64,000 bases of DNA, from NCBI GenBank assembly GCA_964420975.1, contig CAYQVH010000002.1, positions 196,395 to 260,394 on the forward strand, read 5' to 3'. Positions 19,035 to 27,386 of the stretch are shown piece after piece. A program made the position numbers and the translations under genes. The notes below the pieces were generated by a model, which saw nothing but the letters and a program-made list of their open reading frames with translations, was not told the origin of the DNA and did not search any database. Source of the stretch: Accumulibacter sp964420975. GTDB taxonomy: Bacteria > Pseudomonadota > Gammaproteobacteria > Burkholderiales > Rhodocyclaceae. Within the stretch, counting starts at the first letter, position 1; each line of letters begins with the position of its first letter.

Positions 19035-20462
19035 TCAAGCCAATGGCAGACGCAGGCGAACGATTGCGCCGCCATCGGCATGGTTGCTGAAAGCGGCCTC
19101 GCCACCGTGCAAGCGAGCGACTTCGCGCACCAGAGGCAGACCGAGGCCCGAGCCCCTCTTGCCGGTGCCCGGCGCCGACAGCGAGTAGAAGCGCTCAAAG
19201 ACTCTGGGCAAGGCGTACTCCGGAGCGCCGGCACCGTGGTCGCGGACGTCGATTTCGGCGGTGCCTGTCGTTCGCCGGAGTGTCAGTTCGATAGCACCCC
19301 CCTCGGCGGAAAAAGCGATCGCGTTGTCGAGCACATTCAGGGTCGCCTGCTGCAGCAGGAATGCGTCACCGCGCACGCTCAAGTGCTCGCCAATCAACAG
19401 CCGGCAGTCGAGCCGGCGCGCCTGAAGCGCCAGCGCCCGCTCGTCGATGCAGCGCTGCAGCAGCTCGGCGAGATCGACCTCGACTGCGCCCTCCGGCGTC
19501 TGCAACTGCTCCACCCGCGCCAGCATCAGCATGCGTTCGATGATTCCCTGTAGACGGCGCGCCTGCTCGCCGACGCTGGCGGCAAAGCGTCGACGGTCGT
19601 CTTCGGCTGGGCTGTTTTCGAGGATCTCGGCCGCGCCGACGATGGCCGACAGCGGACTCTTCATTTCGTGGGCCAGATTCTGCACGTAGCGCTCGACGTA
19701 CTGCTTGCCTTCGAGCCGTTCGCGCATCTGGGCCAGCGCCCGCGCGAGTTCAGAGAACTGGCGGCCGCCAGAAGTCGGCGGCTCGGCCTTCCGGCCTTCG
19801 GACACGTCGCGCGCGTAGGTGCGCAGGCGGTTGATCGACCACGTTAGCCAAGCCGAGAAGGCGACGCCGATAAGTGCCGAAGCGACGAGCAGGACGTAGC
19901 CCGCGCGCTTGACGCGTTGTTCGGCATGGTCGATGTACGGCAGCACACTCGACAGCGGCTTGGCCAGCGAGAGTACGCCGATCAGTTCGCCGTGGCGCAC
20001 GATCGGCGCCGCGACGTACATCACTGACGAGGTCGCGTCGCTACGCTGCTCGCGCGTACTGCGTGCGCCGTACTCGCCTTTGAGGACGCGGGCGACGTCC
20101 CGCCACTGCGAGTAGTCAGCGCCGACGGCGACGCCCTCCGAGTCGAAGATCACCTTTCCCCTTGGGTCGGTGATGTAGACGCGAAAATCGATACGCTCCT
20201 TGGTCACACCCCAGATGCTGGCTTGTGGCGAACGTTCGCGGGCGGCGGCCAGGGCGCGCGAAAATCCGCCCTCGACGAGGGTGCCGGCGCTGACTTCGGG
20301 AACCACGATCTCGGCCAGCAGATGCGCCGTATCGACCAGCGTTTCTTCGGTTGCCTGCCGGATTCCTGGCTCGGCCTCGTGCATGAAGATATTGAGCACG
20401 AACCAGGCGGCGAGACCGACCATCAGGAAGTAGCCGAGAAAGAGACGAACCGAGACGTTCAT
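19035..20462 (-). CDS. creC: Sensor histidine kinase CreC
   Basis: 475 residues. Transmembrane helix 1 is at residues 6-27 (VRLFLGYFLMVGLAAWFVLN), followed by a periplasmic sensor domain of about 155 residues and helix 2 near 188-208. Then come HAMP, the dimerisation helix with NLAHEMKSPLSAI (His265), and the ATPase domain (NVLDNAIAF, DHGAGAPEYALPRVFERFYS, GSGLGLPLV). The architecture and order next to creD identify CreC. ATG at 20462 or the adjacent GTG at 20465 can start it. The usual creB regulator gene is not upstream; a caspase-like gene is there instead, so CreB must be elsewhere in the genome or be replaced. Confidence 0.93.
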   Translation of the reverse strand: MNVSVRLFLGYFLMVGLAAWFVLNIFMHEAEPGIRQATEETLVDTAHLLAEIVVPEVSAGTLVEGGFSRALAAARERSPQASIWGVTKERIDFRVYITDPRGKVIFDSEGVAVGADYSQWRDVARVLKGEYGARSTREQRSDATSSVMYVAAPIVRHGELIGVLSLAKPLSSVLPYIDHAEQRVKRAGYVLLVASALIGVAFSAWLTWSINRLRTYARDVSEGRKAEPPTSGGRQFSELARALAQMRERLEGKQYVERYVQNLAHEMKSPLSAIVGAAEILENSPAEDDRRRFAASVGEQARRLQGIIERMLMLARVEQLQTPEGAVEVDLAELLQRCIDERALALQARRLDCRLLIGEHLSVRGDAFLLQQATLNVLDNAIAFSAEGGAIELTLRRTTGTAEIDVRDHGAGAPEYALPRVFERFYSLSAPGTGKRGSGLGLPLVREVARLHGGEAAFSNHADGGAIVRLRLPLA

Positions 20463-20524
20463 CACGTCTCACCCGAGGAGGGTTCGGCGGTTGGCGCGGC
20501 CGGATCCGAGCTGCAGCGAAGGGC

Positions 20525-21982
20525 TCAGTTGCTGGCTACTGACTGCAGGCGGAAGACGCCCTGCTGGATGAGGCCAGGGCTTTCGGCCTGGTACTGACCG
20601 GCAAAGTTGGTCGCCGAGCAGGTGCCGATCATTTTTAGCAGGAAGCCCTCGTTCATCCATCCCTGGAGAAAGCATTGTCCGCCCTGATAGCGCCCCTGTA
20701 GCGTGCCCGTGGCATGAAGCGGCGGCAGGACCCGGATCGATGCCGCGACACCTTCGCCACTTCGGCGCAGTTGAAACTGGACCTGGGCCGTTGTGCCCAC
20801 GGTGAGATTGGTCGCCGTTCCACGCATGTTGACCTGAAAGGTTGCCCACGTGTCGGGCGTCGGCGCCGGTGGGATCGGCGCCGGGGCGGGTGGTTGTTTC
20901 GCCGCGGGGCGTTCCGGAGTCGTGACCGCTGGTGCCGGGGTCGCAGCAGGCGCCGGCGGCTCGCGTTCCTTTAATGACTCGCTGCGCAGCGCAGCCAAAC
21001 GCCGTTTGGCGACGCCGGCGAACTTGCCGTCGGGATACTGCTTGAGATAGTCCTCGAAATCCGCCGGGTTCTGGCTGGTACGCACCGACTCCCAGAGCGA
21101 CAGCTGTACTGCCATCGGGTCGACCCCGGCAGGCTTTGCCGGTGCGGCGGCGGGTGCCGCCGGCGGCGTGACGACGACTGTCGTCGGGCCGAGGAAGTAG
21201 TAGTCCTGAGTGAGCGACGAATGGTCCCACGGGATTTGCTTGCCGTTCGTTTGTTCCTTCACCTGTTGGCGCACGCGCGTCAGCATCTGCCGTACTTCCA
21301 GTCCGGGTGCTGTCAGGTTCTTGAGCAACGCTTCGGTGAATGGACTGTGATCGGTCTTGCCGTCTTCGGCGACGTTTCCGGGTTGCGTCGCAAAGACGAT
21401 GAGAGAGCCTTCCCCTGCCGCGATCTGCGCCAGACCACGACCCACCGCCGCGGAACGCGTTCCCATGCTGCGCGCGAGCGAGCGCGAGAACGGGTTGTCG
21501 CGACACGCGTCGAGAAAGACCAGGCTGACCGGGGTCGAGGTTTCCATCTGCGTCAGCACAAGATCGGCGTCGACGGCGGCAAACGGCAGCGAACGTTCGT
21601 TCTCGATCTTGGCGTCGGCGGGAATCAGGTAGTTTCGACCGCTGACCTGCAGGCCGTGACCCGCGTAGAAGAAGAGTCCAACTTTCGCTCCCTGCAACTG
21701 ATCACCAAAGCGCTTGACGGCCTGTTCGAGCCGGCTCTTGTCGGGGTCGATCGCCATCTCGACCTGAAAACCGAGTTTTTTCAACGACTCGGCCATCGCC
21801 CGCGCATCCTTCGGCGGATTTGGCAGTGGCGGAGCGTTCTGGTAAGCGCCAATGCCGACGACCAGAGCGACCTGCCCCTTCTTGTTCGCTGCGGCGGTCG
21901 GTGTGGCGGCGCCCACCGCCACACCGGCCAGCAGGCAGACCAAGCACAGTAGCGTTCGCAGGCAATCCCTCGCGGCCGGCAT
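20525..21982 (-). CDS. Exported caspase-like peptidase (C14 family)
   Basis: 485 residues with a signal peptide (LLCLVCLLAGVAVGAA). Residues about 37-270 form a caspase/metacaspase domain: VALVVGIGAYQNAPPLPNPP, VGLFFYAGHGLQVSG with the catalytic His, and VSLVFLDACRDNPF with the catalytic Cys. A Pro/Ala-rich linker (about 340-385) leads to a C-terminal beta domain that may bind a ligand or wall polymer. The catalytic pair is intact. GGGGGAGAGAGCG before the ATG is a strong ribosome site. The gene ends 62 nt before creC, so the two may be co-transcribed. Substrates are unknown. Confidence 0.88.
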   Translation of the reverse strand: MPAARDCLRTLLCLVCLLAGVAVGAATPTAAANKKGQVALVVGIGAYQNAPPLPNPPKDARAMAESLKKLGFQVEMAIDPDKSRLEQAVKRFGDQLQGAKVGLFFYAGHGLQVSGRNYLIPADAKIENERSLPFAAVDADLVLTQMETSTPVSLVFLDACRDNPFSRSLARSMGTRSAAVGRGLAQIAAGEGSLIVFATQPGNVAEDGKTDHSPFTEALLKNLTAPGLEVRQMLTRVRQQVKEQTNGKQIPWDHSSLTQDYYFLGPTTVVVTPPAAPAAAPAKPAGVDPMAVQLSLWESVRTSQNPADFEDYLKQYPDGKFAGVAKRRLAALRSESLKEREPPAPAATPAPAVTTPERPAAKQPPAPAPIPPAPTPDTWATFQVNMRGTATNLTVGTTAQVQFQLRRSGEGVAASIRVLPPLHATGTLQGRYQGGQCFLQGWMNEGFLLKMIGTCSATNFAGQYQAESPGLIQQGVFRLQSVASN

Positions 21983-22042
21983 CGCTCTCTCCCCCGGATC
22001 AATGATCAGGGCAGATCATACACCCAGCCTGCACTTGCCCGG

Positions 22043-22807
22043 TCACTGCACCAGAAGGTCGTAGAGCGCTTCAAACTCGCGGCTCAACTTGTGCTTGGGG
22101 TCGAGATAGATCATCGGCAGCGCCAAATGGTGCGACTCGCGGATGCGGATCGACGCTGACAGAAAAGCGTCCAGAACCGGCAGCCCTTCGCCGCGCAGTT
22201 CCTCGACCAGCCGCGGTGGCAGGCTGGCGCGTGCCTGGTAGTGGTTGACGACGATGCCTTCGACCCGCAGGCCGCGGTTGTGATCCCCCTGCAACTCGCG
22301 CACATTGTCGAGTAGCGCGTACAGCGCACGACGTGAGAAGTCGTCGCAATCGAAAGGGATGAGACAGGTGTCGGCGGCGATCAACGCCGAGCGTGTGAAA
22401 AAATTCAGCGCTGGAGGGGTATCAACAAAAATTTCGTCGTACGCCGGAAGCTTGTCGAGCGCCTCGCGTAGCTTGTACATCTTGTAGCGCGACTCGAGTT
22501 TGCTTTGCAGTTCTTCGAGTCGAGGGTCGGCCGGCAGGACGTCGAGACCGGGAAAACGCGTGTTGACGACGTAGCTGCTGAGACTCTCCGGAAACAGACG
22601 GTAGCCGAGGACGTCGTCGAAAAAATGGGCCAGCGTCTTCTGCTGCTGGTCGAGCGCACTGCCGAGCAGGTAACGCGAGGCGTTGGCCTGCGCATCAAGA
22701 TCGATGAGCAGACATCTCCGTCCGCGTGAGGCGGCAACCGCCGCGAGATTGCAGGCGATCGTCGACTTGCCGACGCCGCCCTTCTGGTTGAAAACGACCC
22801 GGCGCAT
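22043..22807 (-). CDS. ParA-family ATPase
   Basis: 254 residues. The deviant Walker A motif FNQKGGVGKSTIACNLAAV lies at residues 5-23, the A' motif LLIDLDAQANASRYL near 35, and DEIFVDTPPALNFFTRSAL is the Walker B region. The family positions cargo (plasmid, chromosome or protein clusters) by ATP-driven surface binding. No parB or parS is next to it, so it is an orphan form and the cargo is unknown. GGGAG precedes ATG 22807. Confidence 0.9.
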   Translation of the reverse strand: MRRVVFNQKGGVGKSTIACNLAAVAASRGRRCLLIDLDAQANASRYLLGSALDQQQKTLAHFFDDVLGYRLFPESLSSYVVNTRFPGLDVLPADPRLEELQSKLESRYKMYKLREALDKLPAYDEIFVDTPPALNFFTRSALIAADTCLIPFDCDDFSRRALYALLDNVRELQGDHNRGLRVEGIVVNHYQARASLPPRLVEELRGEGLPVLDAFLSASIRIRESHHLALPMIYLDPKHKLSREFEALYDLLVQ

Positions 22808-22897
22808 TGCGCTCTCCCTGGCGGCAGCATGGATCGCCTGGTCAGTTGGGTGAACTCGCAAGCGGGCGCCGACCAGGCGACTAGCAGCCCCTTACGC

Positions 22898-23602
22898 TCA
22901 ACACGTTTCGACCAATAGGCGCGTTAGCCAGGACTCGATGTCCGCGACTTCGTCCATCGGTACCGAATGGTCGCAATCGTAGCTGCGCCATTCGACCGGA
23001 TAGGCGTGCGCCGCAAGCCGCTCTGCCGATTGTTGCCCCAGCTTGTACGGAATGACCGCATCGGCGTATCCGTGCGCCATGAAGATCGGCAAATCGTGAT
23101 TGGCCTTCTCGGCCTCATCCAGCAGGGTGTCGGCGAGCGGCAGATAGCATGACAGCGCAATGATCCCGGCCAGGCGATGCGGACAGCGCAGCCCGGTGTG
23201 TAGCGCGATGACGCCGCCTTGCGAGAAGCCGGCGAGCACGATCCTGCGATAGGGAATGCCACGCTCGTGCTCGCGCGCGATGAGGGCATCGACGTGCTTC
23301 GCCGACTGGCGCACGCCCTCGGTCTCCTCGCGACCCGGCGCAAAGTCGGGCGAGACGATGTCGTACCAGGCGCGCATCACATAACCGCCGTTGATCGTCA
23401 CGGCTCGCATTGGCGCGTGAGGAAAGACGAAACGGATCGCCGGCAACTGATCGAGATCAAATTCCTCGACGATCGGCTCGAAGTCGTATCCGTCGGCACC
23501 CAGACCGTGCAACCAGATGACCGAAGCTTTTGGCGAATCACCGGTCTCGCGTTCGAGCGCGGGAAGCAGCGTGGGGTCGCTAAAATTCGACGTCGGCACC
23601 AT
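22898..23602 (-). CDS. Carboxylesterase / phospholipase (alpha/beta hydrolase)
   Basis: 234 residues of the bacterial carboxylesterase II / acyl-protein thioesterase family. It has VIWLHGLGADGYDFEPIV near the N-terminus (oxyanion region), the nucleophile elbow LAGFSQGGVIAL, the acid MAHGYADAVIPY and the histidine in YDCDHSVPMDEV. It hydrolyses short-chain esters, possibly lysophospholipids. No signal peptide. The start at 23602 has an ideal GGAGG 6 nt upstream. It is a single gene. Confidence 0.93.
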   Translation of the reverse strand: MVPTSNFSDPTLLPALERETGDSPKASVIWLHGLGADGYDFEPIVEEFDLDQLPAIRFVFPHAPMRAVTINGGYVMRAWYDIVSPDFAPGREETEGVRQSAKHVDALIAREHERGIPYRRIVLAGFSQGGVIALHTGLRCPHRLAGIIALSCYLPLADTLLDEAEKANHDLPIFMAHGYADAVIPYKLGQQSAERLAAHAYPVEWRSYDCDHSVPMDEVADIESWLTRLLVETC

Positions 23603-23702
23603 GGCACACCTCCTCACGCGTTACTGTACGAGCAAGCGCCATTTTACCCGTAATGTTGCTTGCCGCCTTGGTGTTCGGCAAACGATGAGCGCTTGCCGGC
23701 GC

Positions 23703-24797
23703 TCACGACTTTCTGATTTGGGTAATGATCGCTTTCGTGATCGCCGCGGTGCCGTCGTTGCCGCCAAACTCCAAGGGACAGACGTTGGTCAGCGCCTTGT
23801 CTACCGCGTGTTCGAGAACTCGCGCCACGTGCGCAAGACGCGGCTCGCCGTGCTGATCGGCAAGCCAATCGAGCATCAGGCCGGAGGACAGTATCTGGGC
23901 CACCGGATTCGCCACGTTGCGGCCGGCAATATCGGGCGCACTACCATGGGCGGGCAGAAAAATCGCGTGCTCGTCTCCGATCGCCGCCGACGGCACCAAG
24001 CCGAGGCTGCCGACGATGCCCGCGACCAAGTCTGAAAAGAATCCTCCAAAGACACTCTCGGTGACCAGTACGTCGAACTCCCACGGGGTCTTGACCAGCT
24101 GCATCGCGGTTGCGTCGACGTAGGCGCAGTCGGCGGCGACCGCTGGATAGCGTTCGGCGACCTCCCAAAACACCTTGCGCAAAAAAGCCATCGACGCCAG
24201 CGTGTTGGCCTTGTCGATGCACGTCACCTTGCCCGCGCGCCGCCGGCCCTTGGCGCGTCGTTCGGCTAGGCGAAAAGCAAACTCGGCGATCCGCTCGCTA
24301 CCCGACCGGGAGATCTTCATCGTATCCCAGGCCACCCCGTCCTCGTCGATCTTCCCACGGCCTCGCGAATAGAGCAGGCCTTCACTTTGCTCGCGGACGA
24401 CGACGAGGTCGATCTGCCCGGCACGCTTGTCGGCATGCACCCGTGGCAAGCTCGGATAGCTGCGAATCGGGCGCACGCCGGCGTAGAGGTCCATCGCTTC
24501 ACAGAGATCGAGTTGCGTGGCGACCTCGGTCCCGTCGGGATAGCGGACGTGTGGCAGGCCGATCGTGCCGACAAGCACCGCGTCCGCTTTCCGGCACGCC
24601 GACAGGCTCTCCTCCGAGAGCGCCGTACCGGTCTTCACATAATGCGCGGCACCGCCCTCAAGCGGCTGAAAGTCGATGGCGACGTCACTCACCCGATCGA
24701 GCAGCGCCTGCAGAACGTTCAGGCTGGCAGCGACAATCTCGGGTCCGATGCCGTCGCCGGCAAGCACTGCCACCTGGAAGCGAATACCTCGTTTCAT
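23703..24797 (-). CDS. Isocitrate/isopropylmalate dehydrogenase family protein
   Basis: 364 residues of the NAD(P)-dependent beta-decarboxylating dehydrogenase family. It shows AVLAGDGIGPEIVAASL at the N-terminus, the substrate loop DLVVVREQSEGLLYSRG, CIDKANTLASMAFLR, VDATAMQLVKTPWEFDVLVT, and AIFLPAHGSAPDIAGRNVAN. The REQSEG loop differs from true LeuB and from Icd, so tartrate, homoisocitrate or another 2-hydroxy-3-alkyl acid is possible. No leuCD or TCA genes are adjacent. ATG 24797 follows AAGG; the product upstream of it is not family-like. Confidence 0.85.
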   Translation of the reverse strand: MKRGIRFQVAVLAGDGIGPEIVAASLNVLQALLDRVSDVAIDFQPLEGGAAHYVKTGTALSEESLSACRKADAVLVGTIGLPHVRYPDGTEVATQLDLCEAMDLYAGVRPIRSYPSLPRVHADKRAGQIDLVVVREQSEGLLYSRGRGKIDEDGVAWDTMKISRSGSERIAEFAFRLAERRAKGRRRAGKVTCIDKANTLASMAFLRKVFWEVAERYPAVAADCAYVDATAMQLVKTPWEFDVLVTESVFGGFFSDLVAGIVGSLGLVPSAAIGDEHAIFLPAHGSAPDIAGRNVANPVAQILSSGLMLDWLADQHGEPRLAHVARVLEHAVDKALTNVCPLEFGGNDGTAAITKAIITQIRKS

Positions 24798-25062
24798 CCT
24801 TGTTATTCCTTTGATTGGCTCGAGCAGGACGACGACGAAGCCCACCCCGGCAAAACCGGCGTATCCACTCGCGACTACCCGGCGTGTTCAAACGCTTGGC
24901 GTCCGTGGCCGCCGCCCGCCCCGGCCGAAGACCCTTACATAATCAAAACTCCAAGCTCGGTCAAGCCTTTTGCCGCGTTCGCTCAAAGCCACGCGATGCC
25001 GTCTCGCCCCAGCCGCCACCGAGGGTGTCGGATCGTCCGGCAAATCTGTAGAATATCGCTCC

Positions 25063-25389
25063 GGGCCTGTAGCTCAGTCGGTCAGAGCAGAGGACTCAGG
25101 GAGCCGATCGGTGTAAACGTGGTAGTAAGATCGGCCTCAAGGGTTGCCTGTGAGCAAGTGCATTCTGGTCACGGGTAGAACTGGTCAAATTCGGTGAACG
25201 CTAACTTCGCAAGAATACGCCAATACCGAGCCAAGTCCTCGCGCGTGATGAGGGGAAAGGTGTAGAGACTAGACGGCCAGCCTGTAACGGGAAGGTATAG
25301 TCCAGACCACAAACTCGGCCGAGGCGACGAAAGTCGTAGTGGTAAGCATAATCCTTTGGTCCAGGGTTCAAGTCCCTGCGGGCCCACCA
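25063..25389 (+). tRNA. tRNA-Ile2 (CAU anticodon), interrupted by a group I intron
   Basis: Exons 25063-25096 and 25347-25389 join to a 77-nt tRNA with every arm intact. The acceptor GGGCCTG pairs with CGGGCCC, the D stem is GCTC/GAGC, the anticodon stem is GAGGA/TCCTT, the loop is CTCATAA (anticodon CAT at 25347-25349), the T stem is CAGGG/CCCTG, and ACCA is encoded. The CAU anticodon fits elongator Met or lysidine-modified Ile2. The body resembles bacterial Ile2 tRNAs (which read AUA), and Azoarcus carries its intron in the same tRNA species. A TAGAAT at 25049-25054 is a plausible -10 box, and a terminator follows. Confidence 0.93.
25097..25346 (+). ncRNA. Group I self-splicing intron (IC3-like) in tRNA-Ile2
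   Basis: 250 nt with no ORF. P1: exon GACT (25093-25096) pairs with GGTT (25142-25145), giving the required U-G pair (T25096-G25142) at the 5' splice site; a 9-bp P1 extension is at 25101-25109/25129-25138. P2 is 25146-25153/25169-25176. P3 is CTGGTC 25181-25186 with GGCCAG 25275-25280. P4 is TCGGT 25191-25195 with ACCGA 25225-25229. P7 is GACTA 25267-25271 with TAGTC 25298-25302. P9 is ACCAC 25306-25310 with GTGGT 25339-25343, containing a GAAA tetraloop hairpin (25325-25336). The intron ends in G (25346). Core strings such as GTGTAGAGACTAGACGGC match my memory of the Azoarcus ribozyme. Confidence 0.93.
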
Positions 25390-25396
25390 AGCAACG

Positions 25397-25429
25397 AAGC
25401 CCCCTCCGTTCTCGGTCGGGGCTTTTTTG
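25397..25429 (+). terminator. Rho-independent terminator of the tRNA gene
   Basis: AAGCCCC (25397-25403) pairs with GGGGCTT (25419-25425), followed by Ts. It begins 7 nt after the CCA end of the tRNA. Confidence 0.9.
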
Positions 25430-25883
25430 CGCCATAACCGCATGTTTTCGCCACAATTTTTTTTCGGGACCTTTGGCTTCACCCTGGCCCGCAGGCCGGC
25501 TTTCGGCCCGAAAGTGGCGCCGATTCCTCTCTTTTCTCCATTCGACCTTCGGGTGGCCAAAGGATGGTGTCTTTGTTTTGATTGGGTTTTTTGGTGGTTA
25601 GTTGTGAAATTGCATTGCCAGCCAAGAGGAAAGCGAACTCGATCTGCGGTTCGTGGGGTAGCGAGGGCTTGGGAAGGCTTCAGCGGGTGTGGGAGGAGGA
25701 CGGACGCAACTCTCGAAAATAAAGGACGAGAACGTTACCCCGGCTACGGAGACCAGACGGAGAACGAAAGCGGTCATGCTACAGTTCGACCAGCGCAGCA
25801 AATTACCACCGCTGCGCTCGATCCACAGCACCGCCATTGTTCCCGCCCGCCACAAGCACCCTGACCCACTTTGAAGGCTGTCG
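25430..25883. other. Non-coding stretch downstream of the tRNA
   Basis: 454 bases with no gene I can support. The first part has homopolymer T and A tracts. No second copy of the tRNA 3' end was found here that would mark an attachment site. It probably carries the promoter of the following gene. Confidence 0.4.
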
Positions 25884-27140
25884 ATGTCTGGTCCGCGAAT
25901 AACTGCTATCTTGCTCGCCTCCGTTCTGCTCGGTTTGCCGCTATCAGCCAAGGCGATTTGTAGCCAGAAATTTTGTGACGCAAAGAGCTCCCCGCTTGGC
26001 TGCTTCCGGCCCGTCAAGGGAGATCTCCTGACGTTCATGCGGTCGAATCCGGCCGGAAGCTTGGCTTGCTTCCGGGAGCAGGTCAAACACGGCAGTTCCA
26101 AGCCGAAAAAGCTAATCAAGGAATTGAGCCAGTTCACTGGCGTCATTGGCGGTGACGTCAAACCGGACAACGTGGACATTGTGCCGCTCGCCGACGGCAC
26201 GTGTGATATCGGGCTGATCGATCTCGACGACGGCGGCCAAGGTAGCTTGTTCGGCGACTTCTTTCACGCGCTGACATATAACTCCGTCTGGATCGAGGAC
26301 AAGGAAGACAACGGGTGGCGGTGGACGGAGCAGATTTCGTTCGAGAAGGCGATCGAAGCCTATCGCCGTGGGCTCAGTAACCATGGGCTTCCATACGCCC
26401 GCTCACTGGCCGATATTCTGGGGGGCGAAGGCGGCGTATGCCCAAGTCGGGCAAGCGTCATGAAGCCAAAGAAGAGCGGAGATCTGTGCCTGAAGGCGAA
26501 AGAGTGGACAAAAAACCACGCGCCAAGGGAGGCACGAGCGGAGGCGCGCTTTGCGGCAGACAAGAAATCTTTAGAAGATGTGGTTCGGAACAGAGGGTAT
26601 GAGGTAATCGCGACAGGGATACGAGTCAAATCGCGCGGCGGTAGCATGTGCCTGCCGCGTCTGCTCTTCCTGGTCAAGGAGCCGGACAAGGGGGCGTGCC
26701 AAGTCATCGAGTTCAAACAGCAGGACAAGCCGGCAGCTAGTATTTTCGGCGGCGTGCAGGTCGATCACGCGGAGCGCATCGAAAGTCTACTCAAGCACTA
26801 TCGGCCGCTCGACGCACGAGGCAGTACCATCGGCGTCGTGCGTGTGAACTCGAATGACTATTGGCTAAGAACTGACGACGACCCGCTCTTCGATGGCGGA
26901 GAGAAGCCAAAGAGCAAAGTGGATGCCAAGCGCCACGAGGCCTTCGCGGAACATATGATGCACTGGCTGGGGCGTATGCATCGGAAGGAAAGCCTAGAAT
27001 ACGCGGCGACCTTTGAGCGTTTTCTACCCGAGATTCACGACGAACTCAAAAGGATGGCGAAAGCGCACGTTGTCGCCTTGAACGAGAAGTTAAAGCAAGC
27101 GCCAAAGGTCGATGATGTGTGCGCATGGAACGCGAAGTGA
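25884..27140 (+). CDS. Exported protein with kinase-like (APH/DUF2252-like) core
   Basis: 418 residues. A signal peptide is clear (ITAILLASVLLGLPLSAKA, cleavage near residue 24), followed by a Cys-rich start (ICSQKFCDAK). Residues 89-120 read GGDVKPDNVDIV and then GLIDLDDGG. These resemble the catalytic loop (GDxxxxN, Asp91 and Asn96) and metal-binding Asp (Asp113/Asp115) of aminoglycoside-phosphotransferase and DUF2252 proteins. The C-terminal half has no family I recognise; it has nuclease-like spacing (EFKQQDKP) and many Lys/Arg. A kinase fold outside the cytoplasm would lack ATP, so the role is unclear. It is a lone gene at the start of the accessory region. Confidence 0.65.
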   Translation: MSGPRITAILLASVLLGLPLSAKAICSQKFCDAKSSPLGCFRPVKGDLLTFMRSNPAGSLACFREQVKHGSSKPKKLIKELSQFTGVIGGDVKPDNVDIVPLADGTCDIGLIDLDDGGQGSLFGDFFHALTYNSVWIEDKEDNGWRWTEQISFEKAIEAYRRGLSNHGLPYARSLADILGGEGGVCPSRASVMKPKKSGDLCLKAKEWTKNHAPREARAEARFAADKKSLEDVVRNRGYEVIATGIRVKSRGGSMCLPRLLFLVKEPDKGACQVIEFKQQDKPAASIFGGVQVDHAERIESLLKHYRPLDARGSTIGVVRVNSNDYWLRTDDDPLFDGGEKPKSKVDAKRHEAFAEHMMHWLGRMHRKESLEYAATFERFLPEIHDELKRMAKAHVVALNEKLKQAPKVDDVCAWNAK

Positions 27141-27386
27141 TCGAGCGCAGGCTCCCTTGGGCCGACCGTCGACTGGCGCGTAGCGAAGTCGAAGAAGGAT
27201 AGAAGACTCAGCCCGGCGTCAGGGAGCATACAACCGTTATCGAGCTACGCGAACACCCTTGGCTGCCGGGTCGTCGCCCTGTTCCGATGACGTTTCGAGT
27301 GCACCCTGGAGCCGTGCCGCTTGGACAGCATCACGCTCGGAGGCGAGGTGTGCTTGCCGAAATCGTGAACATTTCAGCCACCGGCC

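Noticed and set aside
20469..21506. 345-codon minus-strand frame in the caspase region
   Set aside because: Out-of-frame shadow of the caspase-like gene; Arg/Gly-rich with no motif, while the other frame has a signal peptide and catalytic residues.
25169..25560. Minus-strand frames across the tRNA reading GPQGLEPWTKGL-like peptides
   Set aside because: These are the well-known false proteins from the antisense of tRNA 3' ends; the tRNA exon and intron explain the sequence.
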